Part shown: positions 22,440-31,136 of the stretch, one piece after another
How the letters are laid out: each line of letters starts with the position of its first letter
Position numbering within the stretch: position 1 is the first letter of the stretch
From: Rheum nobile
Taxonomy: Eukaryota > Streptophyta > Magnoliopsida > Caryophyllales > Polygonaceae
Direction of reading: 5' to 3'
Length of the DNA stretch: 64,000 nt
Assembly: GCA_027886185.1 (NCBI GenBank)
Contig: WOAB01000103.1
Coordinates: 3,500,001-3,564,000, forward strand
Made by a program: the position numbers and the translations under genes
The notes under the pieces: model-generated
What the model was told of the DNA's origin: nothing
Databases searched by the model: none
Seen by the model: only the letters and a program-made list of their open reading frames with translations

Positions 22440-22791
22440 CATTTTGGAGCTACAAAGATAGTTATTAAATCGTTAGCACCGCATAAAAACATTCCTCCTA
22501 GAGTAGCTGTTAATACGAATAACAGAAACTCTGTTATAGCCATTTTTGTACATTCAATGTACTTTATGGATAGAGGAATACATAGAGTTGAACATAGTAA
22601 AATAAGAAATTGAAAGATTTCGTTGAAATTGTTCGTTTGGAAATTTCCCGAAAAGCTAATCATAGTTTCTTCTCTCCATCAGAACAACAGGGCCATTATG
22701 CTCATTACTAAACTTGTTGAAGAGATGAAATAGAACCAAGGTATATCTTTTTGATCGGAGGTTAAATCGATCATCAGAAGAAGAATTAGGC
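22440..22791 (-). pseudogene. ndhB: Nuclear copy of chloroplast ndhB (NUPT)
   Basis: A 352-bp piece of the plastid gene for NAD(P)H dehydrogenase subunit 2, on the minus strand. Translated parts are recognisable: SDQKDIPW, MISFSGNFQTNNFNEIFQF and ITEFLLFVLTATLGGMFL. Similarity stops sharply at both ends. Compared with the plastid protein as I remember it, differences include Val-Glu to Ile-Lys, two Glu to Lys, and an Arg (CGA) to TGA stop. All are G-to-A or C-to-T, the usual decay of methylated plastid DNA in the nucleus. It abuts the Cassandra array on its right. Confidence 0.9.
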
Positions 22792-22829
22792 AAAAAATTA
22801 TATGTTATTACGATGATTTTTTAAGAGGT

Positions 22830-23345
22830 CACTCGTTCTGATATTGTTCTCGTTTGATACGTTTAACTCATAGTTTTTTGTCATTATTTAAACCCTGAAA
22901 AAGGTGAGCTATTGTTAACATTGGTAACACTCTAATCCTTATAAATTAATCATGACTCAGGGGTGTTACAATCTCCCACGCTAACCCCTAGTGTCCTCTT
23001 CAAGACCTAAAGACCGCCCTCTAGGTCAAGTGAATGCCCTACAACCTAACACACTTATAACTAGTGTCGGTTATGATACCCATTTGTAAGGCCTGAGAAC
23101 TTAGAAGCATGTGTCGATTCCAACACGATGACTTCTTAGAAGGTCATCCATCCTAGAGCGGTGTTACAATCTCTCACACTTAAACCCTTGACGAGGACGT
23201 CAAGGACCAAAGACCGTCTTCCAAACAAGCACACTCATAACTCAATGTTGGCTCTGATGCCATTTGTAAGACCCGAGACAATAGAAGCGTCATCACATTT
23301 CAACATGTTAGCCCTTCTAGACGGGGCATTTCCTAGGAGTTTTGT
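22830..23345 (-). mobile_element. Tandem Cassandra TRIM array 1, degraded
   Basis: LTR, internal, LTR, internal, LTR on the minus strand. LTR pieces: about 22830-22970 (5' end lost, decayed 5S-like text), 23085-23168 (84 bp, shortened) and 23265 to about 23345. Each starts TGTAAG on the plus strand and two end in GTGTTACA. The two internal parts carry the tRNA-Met primer site in reverse (GTTATGATACCCATT, GGCTCTGATGCCATT). Cassandra elements are short non-coding LTR elements whose LTRs contain a 5S rRNA-like sequence. Sharing LTRs this way points to recombination between copies. Confidence 0.75.
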
Positions 23346-23631
23346 CGCACCTCCCCAAGAGGAATTCCTCCTGCTAGCCTGCTCCACGGCTACACGACAC
23401 TGCGTTAGTTTCTACTCACCCGCATTTGTGTCTTTCTCACCCCTTCTCTGGATCTTATATGCTTTCCATTTTGATTTGTTTGTTCCTCTTTTATTTTTTG
23501 TTTTTGTATTGTTTGTCATGCCGGTTTGCCCGACTACCATGAAGGATATCCAAAAACTACATTTCTACTAGACAACAAGCATTTGGCATATCATCTCGGA
23601 GTTCTCTTTCCACGTCTAGCCTATAAGCGCC
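23346..23631 (+). promoter_or_regulatory. Upstream region and leader of YYSPP copy 3
   Basis: Only about 95 bases before the ATG (from about 23537) match copy 1, including the ten-codon frame at 23539-23571. Further upstream the two genes are unrelated, so copy 3 must use a different promoter. A TATA-like CTTATATGC lies near 23455. Confidence 0.5.
23539..23571 (+). other. Upstream reading frame of copy 3
   Basis: ATG to TAG giving MKDIQKLHFY, the counterpart of the frame at 16611 in copy 1. Two conservative changes in ten codons, same length and same distance to the main start. Confidence 0.4.
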
Positions 23632-24141
23632 ATGGTTGCGCTTTCAGAGTTAATCACATATGTGGTGGCTCTGAGTTTCCTCGTCGGCCTTGCTATAGCT
23701 GGCGAATATGACTCGTATTACTTGCCACCGAATTACTATTCACCTCTGTCATATTATTCACCACCTTCATACTACTCGCCTCCAAAATATTACTCTCCCC
23801 CGAATTACTACTCCCCTACAAACTACTACTCTCCACCTTCCTATTACTCACCCCCGAAATACTACTCTCCACCTTCATACTACTCGCCCCCGAAATACTA
23901 CTCTCCGCCCAACTACTATTCACCTCCATCATACTACTCACCCCCAAAATACTACTCTCCTCCATCATACTACTCACCTCCCAAATATTACTCACCACCA
24001 TCATACTACTCTCCTCCAAAATACTACTCACCTCCATCATACTATTCTCCACCTTCATACTACTCACCTCCTAAATACTACTCACCACCTCAATACTATT
24101 CTCCACTGTCCTACTACAAGTCTTCTTCTTACAAGAAGTGA
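23632..24141 (+). CDS. YYSPP-repeat proline-rich cell-wall protein, copy 3
   Basis: A 169-residue secreted wall protein. The signal peptide (residues 1-24, MVALSELITYVVALSFLVGL) is followed by about 22 YYSPP units and a C-terminus of YYKSSSYKK. It is longer than copy 1 by 37 residues, mostly extra KYYSPPSYYSPP units. Two degenerate units (YYLPP, YYSPL) lie near the N-terminus and one YYSPL near the end. The signal region and 3' flank match copy 1. The repeat region is almost identical to the truncated copy 2, a mosaic that suggests gene conversion. The gene is single-exon and the start is in the same GCCATGG context. The CACTA-like insertion lies 440 bases past the stop and could affect its transcript end. 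Confidence 0.9.
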   Translation: MVALSELITYVVALSFLVGLAIAGEYDSYYLPPNYYSPLSYYSPPSYYSPPKYYSPPNYYSPTNYYSPPSYYSPPKYYSPPSYYSPPKYYSPPNYYSPPSYYSPPKYYSPPSYYSPPKYYSPPSYYSPPKYYSPPSYYSPPSYYSPPKYYSPPQYYSPLSYYKSSSYKK

Positions 24142-24599
24142 AGCCTTTATAAAAAAGAGAGCATACTCTTTTCGACTACGTTTGTTAATGTAACTTAAAG
24201 TTGAACTATGCATTATGATTAATTACTAGTTCAGTACGAGAATAATTATGTTTGTGATACAATTTTCTCTTATCAGCATTAGATTGTTCGTATGTACCCT
24301 AAAGGAACCCTACATCAATCATTTTCATGTATTAATGTTGCGAATATTAATATATGTTATGGTGTTAAGTGTTACCAATATTAATTATCTTAAGAGTATA
24401 AAATGCTAGCATGTTCAATTAATGTTTCAAAATTTCCTATTTTAACCGGTGTGTAAGTAATTAATGACATCTATAGTCTTAAACATTTTTGTTTCTGATT
24501 CAATTTCACGATTCTAATGATCCTATTTAAAACGGTTTAACAATTCTAATTGTAGGTAAAAACGTATTTTTTTGTTAAAGCACTAGTACAAAACGGAGC

Positions 24600-25250
24600 T
24601 TCCCCTACGGACACACTTACCCCGTGTTTTTTCGTAGTAATTTTGTTGTCATGGTTAAATTACTACGGTTTTGTGAACAATTGTGGTTTTTTCGGTCATT
24701 TTAATTACGATTATGGGAGAACCGTAGTAAATAAACTGCTAAAATACCACGGTTGCATGTTTTTTTGTAGTTATTTTGTTTTCATGGTTAAATTACTACA
24801 GTTTTGTGAACAACCGTAGTTTTTATGCATTTTTTTACTACGGTTCTGGGAGAACCGTGGTACATAAACTGCTAAAATACCACGGTTTGTGTTTTTCGTA
24901 GTAATTTTGTTGTTTTGGTTATATTACTACGGTTGTGTGAACAACCGTGGCGTTTATGCATCTTTTTTACTACGATTCTAGGAAAGCCGTGGTATATAAA
25001 CTGTTAAAATACCACGGTTTGTATTTTTCGTGGTAATTTTGTTGTCATGTTTAAATTACTACGGTTTTGCGAACAATCGTGGTGTTTATGCAACTTTTTT
25101 ACTATGGTTGTGGGAGAATCATGGTAAATAAACTACTAAACTACCACGGTTCCTTGTTTTTTACCACGGGTGTCATACAACCGTAGTGAAAAAGCCGCTA
25201 AAATACCACGGTTGTCACCAACTGTGGTAAAAAAAGACGCATAAACACTT
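24600..25250. repeat. Left subterminal repeats of the CACTA-type element
   Basis: About ten units alternate TTACTACGGTTNTGTGAACAA and ACCGTGGTNNATAAACTGCTAAA. Neighbouring units are inverted, so each pair can form a hairpin (ACTACGGTT/AACCGTAGT). In CACTA elements such repeats bind the element's regulatory protein; that role is inferred here. Confidence 0.7.
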
Positions 25251-26279
25251 CAAAAAATTAAAAGCAACCTATATCTCGCAACCGCCGGTCCCCTAGATTT
25301 TGTTTATACTATCAGTACGATTTTTGCTTCCAAAATTAAGAACATATCAATTCAAGCCCTAGATCATCTCCATCGTTCACCGGAGCTCACGTGAGCTTCT
25401 CGTTCCATGTGGTCGTGGTCAGCGATTTGGTTCCTACATCAGTTCGATCCAGTTCGTGCAGCATCAGCGATTTGCTTCTCGTTCCAAGCAACCGTGTGGA
25501 TTGTTGTCGATCAAGTTCGTGCAGCCTAGATTGGTAATTCTCATTCCAGCACTCAATTTTGGTTCCTACAGGGCTCGATTTTGGTTCCTGCAGACGTGAG
25601 TTTAATCATGCTTGATTTTAAACAAATCGTAGAAGCCCTAATCTCAGTAGCTCTTAGAATCATGAACCAAACATGATAATGGAAGACACAACTGGTTTAA
25701 TCATGCTTGAGTTTAATCATGTATTGTTTATTGACTTAAATTTTGAATGAGCAAAGTCTAAAAACACTTAGGGCATATAATGGTTGGACCTATTCCTGGA
25801 AAAAAAGATGAATTTGACAAGGTTTTAGAACCACCTTATCGATAAATCTTTTAACATATGTGGGTCTATTGAGCAACATGCTACATGTGCTTGTCAGTGT
25901 GTTTTCTATGACCAAACAAAATGTACACTAATTTTTGTGATGTGTTTCTATGAGTTTAATCTTGCTTCAGTTTGAGTCTTATTTTGTTTGGGTTTAATCT
26001 TGCATGAATTTCTGTGAGTGGTTTAATTTTTGTTTGAGTTTAAACACGTACAAAAATCCCCTAACTGATGTGCTTATGTGAGTTTAATCTTGCTTCAGTT
26101 TGATTTTTATCTGGTTTGAGATTAATTTTGCATCAATTTTTGTGATGTGCTTCTGCAAAAGTGTACCACGACTGGTATGATTATGAATATAATAGATTCT
26201 ACTTATCTCTTTTCTTGTATATAAATTAGATACCCTTAAGAATCTATTTATGTCATGAAGTACTAGTGTCATCTTGCTC
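25251..26279. other. CACTA interior, leader-like, no coding sequence found
   Basis: The start (25270-25560) resembles an untranslated leader: CCCTAGATC, a repeated CAGCGATTTG and AGTTCGTGCAGC, and GC content rising. From 25600 to 26270 a TTTAATCTTGCTTCAGTTTGA-like phrase recurs several times. No domain was recognised. Confidence 0.35.
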
Positions 26280-26757
26280 TTGTTGTAGCTTTTACCGAGA
26301 TCATTGCCACTTTTTCAGATAATAAAGTTGCAAGGGAGGGAAGATATTTTCTTAGCCGTGATTGTTGGGTTATGGAGCCTGAAGCGTAAAGGAAGTACGC
26401 GTAAAGGCAGAGAAGGCAACTGGGAGGAGCCGCCGGGTCGCGGTGGGACTGACGCCCCGCGGTGGAAGTCGCCGCCCGCGGTGGGAACCGCCGCCCCGCG
26501 GTGGGCGCTGGGCCGTTTCTCGCGTGTTGAGTTTTTGGGCCCATTAGGTTTAATCCGTGTTTGTTATATAATCCTAGTTGATCAATTGTAATCTTTAAGT
26601 CGTTGAAGTTGTCGTCGTCATTATTATCACAATATTGAGAGAGAAATACCCTGGCTTGGTAGTGCCCCCAGACGTAGTCAATTCTTGACGAACTGGATTA
26701 ACAATTTTTGTGTTCTTTGCTTTGTTTTTTATTCGTTACCGCGTTCGAATCCTAACA
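26280..26757 (+). mobile_element. LTR or LTR fragment, Copia-like
   Basis: The right part is laid out like a Copia LTR 3' end. A TGGTAGTGCCCCCAGACGTA region is followed by GGATTAACAATTTTTGTGTT and CTTTGCTTTG, and it closes in CCTAACA at 26757. No primer site follows, so it is a solo or truncated LTR. The left limit (TGTTGTAGC near 26281) is a guess. It contains a GC-rich hairpin array at 26428-26512 like the one in the Athila-like LTR. The open frame through that array is an artefact. Confidence 0.55.
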
Positions 26758-27560
26758 GTGACTACATGACTCTTAAGGTGTGCAGTCTTGTCTGTTTGTT
26801 GTCAAGAACACAAGATTCCTCCATAAATTTGACCATGATAAGAGGATGAATTTTATTCATTTGTAAAAACTCTTTCTATATTGTTTGAACTGTCATTTCA
26901 CCTAAGACTAGCTCTCCCCCCCCCCCCCCCCCCCCCCCCTCTAGTGAGTTCTTCAAGCTCATCCGCAGATCATGCACTGAATTTTGATCAGAAATTAAGT
27001 CATACTATTTTTTTTTTGTTTTAGATCAAAATATTGTGAACTTCTTTTTTCCACTGTGACAGATCATCGATCATAGTTGTTAAGTCATACTGTTTTCTTG
27101 TTTTAGATTAGAAATTAAAGCCACATCCTAGATTAGACAATATAACGTAGCTCTATTTCATATTAGAAGTTTGATCATAAATTAAAGCCATATCCTATTT
27201 TAGATCAAAAATTAAAGCCACATCATGTTTTCTTGGCTTCCTTTAATTACTCTCTATGCTTGCAAATCTAAATATATATATATGTATATAGTAAACTAAA
27301 ATGCATGTAAACTACCTATGTCATAAATATGTATTATACAATATAACATCAGGGTTTTTTTGTTTGCTTCCAACAAGCTATACTACATATATAACTATAT
27401 AAGTAACCATCCATTCTCGTGACACCCATTTTTTGGTATCGTCTCTTCATCGTACATGTTGTTGTTAGTTGTTGGTTTCTATTTGCTAGTTGCTTGTTTG
27501 CACATCACTCCAACTAATTTTGTGGCCATAAATAAGGTATGTAATCCAACTATTCACCAT
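26758..27560. other. Non-coding, with a run of 24 C
   Basis: A poly-C tract (26916-26939). Around 27060-27230 a GATCANAAATTAAAGCCACAT phrase is repeated. AT-rich, no gene seen. Confidence 0.4.
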
Positions 27561-27592
27561 ACTAGAAATCAAAGCCCGTGCTTCGCACGGGT
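27561..27592 (-). other. Possible Helitron 3' terminus
   Basis: On the minus strand a hairpin CCCGTGC/GCACGGG (27591-27575, loop GAA) is followed after about 9 bases by CTAG and then T. This is the layout of Helitron 3' ends (hairpin, short spacer, CTRR, insertion before T). The body would extend towards higher coordinates; no 5' TC end was identified. A chance hairpin remains possible. Confidence 0.4.
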
Positions 27593-27611
27593 CATTTGTG
27601 TATATATAGTG

Positions 27612-29160
27612 TCACGATATACAAAATAAATTCAGAATTTTTGTATGGTACCCTCGAGGTTATGCATAATTCGCGAAATACCCAGATGTTTTATCATTTT
27701 CGCGTGGTATCCCTAAACTATTGTAAAAAAATTTCCAAATACCCTTCCGTCTTATAAGCGTTACCAAAACGTTAAATCAAATAAAAAAATTAAACCCTCT
27801 CTGACTTACCCCTCTCCCCCGATATTTTTGAAGGCCGGAGAAAAGTTATCCCTCAGAAAAGCCATTGGAGAGGAGCTCGCAACCTTCGAGCGTGCAACCT
27901 TCTCCTTGAGCGAGGGCTGGGTCATCTTGGCGGTGGCCGATTGTCGCGTTGGCTGGGCATTCGAGCGCGCGGTGGGTGGGTCATTCGAGCGCAAGAAAAG
28001 CCACTGGAGAGGAGCTCAACCCCGACGTGGCTAGGTCATTCGAGCACACAACCTTCTCCTCGTCTTAACGGTGGCCGGTTGTCTCGTTGGCTGGGCATTC
28101 GAGCACGGTGGTGGGTGGCTGCGTATTGTGTGAAGCAACGAAAGCGGTGGACAATGGAGGCGACATCGACGGTTGTGGACGATGGTGGCGACATGTCGGA
28201 CGACGTAGGAGGTGGACGACAAAGCTTCAGATAAGATCCTACGAAATTAGGGTTTAAGTTTGAAATTGGGGATGAAATTATGGTTTAAGTTTGAAATTGG
28301 GGATAAAATTAGGGTTAAGTTTGAAATTGGGGATAAATCAAGTATCCCAGCAGTTCTCTGAGCCATTTTCGTTGTTTCTTATAATACCAGAAAATTGAGA
28401 CGATTGCTCGGAGAGTTTCGACTTTGGCTTTAGGGACTCTTCTGTGATTGGTGGTGGTGGTGATAGGAAGGGATCAAAGAAGTCCAAGAGCTGGAGATCT
28501 TGAAACATTTCGGGCTTAATTGTTCGGCGAGGTAGTAACAAAGACGACTACAATGATCGGTACACTAGAGCAAACGGGGTTGAGAGGTCATTTCTAAGTC
28601 TTGGCAAGAGCTATAATACCAGAGAGGATTTAATTTTTATTTTTTTAATTGATTTAACGTTTTAGTAACGATTATAAGAGGAAAGGGTATTTGGCAAAAT
28701 TTTGACAATAGTTCAGGGGTACCATGCGAAAATGATCAAACCTCTGGGTATTTCGCGAATTATGCATAACCTCGAGGGTATCGGGTAGACCTGTCAACTG
28801 GGTCGGGTTGGTCGGGTTCGGGTTCGGGTTGACCCAGCGGGTCGAACATGTCCTTTTTTTATGATTATTATTATGATTTTTAACTTTAATAAAATAATTA
28901 TAATAATATAATTAATATTTTATTATTATTTAATAAAGTATATTAAAAAAATTAATATAAATGAAATAAAATATACAAAATAAAGGAGACTCGCGAGCTC
29001 GAATTTGCGTTCGGGTCGAGTCGGGTTCGGGTCCTTCTTGACCCAGTGACGTTCGGGTTGGGTTCGGGTCCTTTCGGGTCGGGTCGGGTCAACCCAGCGG
29101 GTTGGGTCGGTTTTTGACAGGTCTAGTACCGGGCAAAAATTCCGAAATAAATTTATAATA
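27612..29160. mobile_element. Long-TIR element with nested MITE
   Basis: Inverted arms of roughly 170-190 bp at about 27612-27800 and 28610-29160 (the right one split by the MITE at 28786-29125). Shared text includes ACCCTCGAGGTTATGCATAA, TTCGCGAAATACCCAGA and ACGTTAAATCAA. Between the arms are two copies of a segment around GGTGGCCGGTTGTC and GGCTGGGCATTCGAGC. These open some short frames, but no domain was recognised. Long arms suggest a Mutator-like non-autonomous element; target duplications were not found. Confidence 0.65.
28786..29125. mobile_element. TAGACCTGTCAA MITE, copy 1
   Basis: A 340-bp element with 12-bp terminal inverted repeats TAGACCTGTCAA. Next to each end are stretches of CGGGTTCGGGTCGGG-type sequence (inverted relative to each other), around a TAATAATATAATTAATATT core. 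It splits the right arm of the long-TIR element, so it is the younger insertion. Two related copies sit in the fold-back element (48049 and 50876). Confidence 0.7.
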
Positions 29161-31136
29161 CATGGATCGTTGTTCTGTTTTTTTTTATGTTAGACATATA
29201 TTATTTGATATTTATTTAAAATGTAAGTATGCTAGGTATAAAATATTATGATTGTACATAAGAAGCGGGTTATTTTATTTTTTATAATTTTGGTTAGAAG
29301 TATAATTTTAATTTTAATTTTGAATTAAAGTTAAAGTTTGTTTTTGTAGGGATGTGTTTATATTTTGATGAAAGTTTTTGTGAATATTTTAGAAATCTTC
29401 TATATCTAATATAAAGTTTGCATTTTTGTGCATTAAGTGTGTTCATTCAATACCATACAATTTTGAAAGTATTAAATCGGCTCTGGCTCTAGCGGGTGGA
29501 GCAACCATGAATGTTTCCCCATAGAGCTTTTTGATCTTCTACGATCTATTGAACAAAAAATCTACGGAGAAAATGATTCGAACCCTAAAAAGGTAACAGT
29601 TGACGGAAAAGACAGAGGATATAGATATCAAAGAAGAACTCTAAAAAGAAGAAAAAATCTATATCGGATTATTTTTTAAATGAAATTAAAAATAATAACA
29701 TTATCTAAATTGTGTTCTAGTTTTTTGTTCTTTGTTTTGAGAAAGTAAGGAATTCAAAATTTTGTTGCTTTTTATTTTGAAAATTTTAAGAGTTCACAAA
29801 GGTATTTCTTAAGAAAAAAATATTTTTAGCATTTTAAAAGTTGTGTAAACGTAAAATTTTCTACGCATTTCTCTTAATTGTACTACATATATTTTTCTAT
29901 TGATAAATACATTTTATCCAAGCAACTTTTAATAAGAAAATACATATTTCTATAAAAGTCTTTATAAATAGTCACATCAAACAAATCCTTCTAATCTAAC
30001 CTATTAGATTGTCATTATCACGATGTAGAGAACTTGATAATATTTGTTGATTTGTCGTTAAAGGGTTCAGTTTGAATAGAATTGAAAAAAAATAAGAGAG
30101 GTAGAGTTGAATAAATCTTGAATTCTTCATTGTTAAATAAGATTTTTTTAATCATGATTATCTATTTTTTATATATCTATTTATATTTTATAACTTTAAC
30201 TTTTATCGACATATAACTTTTTTGCTATATAGTTTTTGAATTCTATCGAAGAGTCTCCTTAAAAAATACCATAATATGACCAATAATGTTTAAACTTCAT
30301 AGTTGAATTTTTACATCAATATAACATTGAGGATTCAATCGATCATTTAAAATTTTATGGACATTTTTCATATTTTTCTATAGGGCACTCATTGCTTAGT
30401 TTAAAACATTTTATAGAGTGAGGGCATGTTTTATGATAAAGAAATTTAAAATTTTGTTTTTAATCTGATAAGTATTTTGAAAATCCTTACAAAAAAAACT
30501 TTGCTAAGCAAATGTGACTTTTGCTATTATTTTGTCCTACTTATCTATTTAAAAGCTAGCATTGAATGGCAAGAAAGCCAACTTTTAAGTAGATATGGAT
30601 TCCTTTTTTACGCTATATTCATGTTATCATATTATGCCTAAAAAAATTTGTCTATTGTGTATGTTACAAATTAAACATAACAAGTGTTTAGCATTTTATT
30701 GTAATGGGTTTATGTGTTATATATAGGAAGTTTCTTTTTGTCTTGGATAAAAAATGGATGCTTGAAAATCGATTGTCAAAAGAGTATAACAACGGCATTA
30801 TTGAATTTGTGGATCATCTTAATCTCTGCAAGTAAGTAAACGAGAACATAGTAGTACTCTATATAGTGTAAGTACTTGAGAACTTGATAAAATGCTTGTA
30901 GAAGTAGGAAACTTGATGTTGTAAGCGTTCATAACTCCGTTTGTTCTTGTATTTACTATACAAGTACATTCATGTAAGCTAGCTATAGAAGTGAAAGTGC
31001 TCAGGGAAACAATAATGGTGGAATGTACTAGGGGAATGAAAGCATGTGATCCTATTGTCATGACCTTACATATATACAGTATGATGTATGATTATATCCT
31101 TTGAATCTTTGATGAATTGCCCAACCCTATCCACAC
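29161..31136. other. AT-rich CACTA interior
   Basis: Two kilobases of AT-rich DNA without credible coding sequence or terminal repeats. Nothing recognised. Confidence 0.4.

Noticed and set aside
26304..26591. 95-codon frame in the Copia-like LTR
   Set aside because: It lies inside an LTR and crosses the GC-rich hairpin array.
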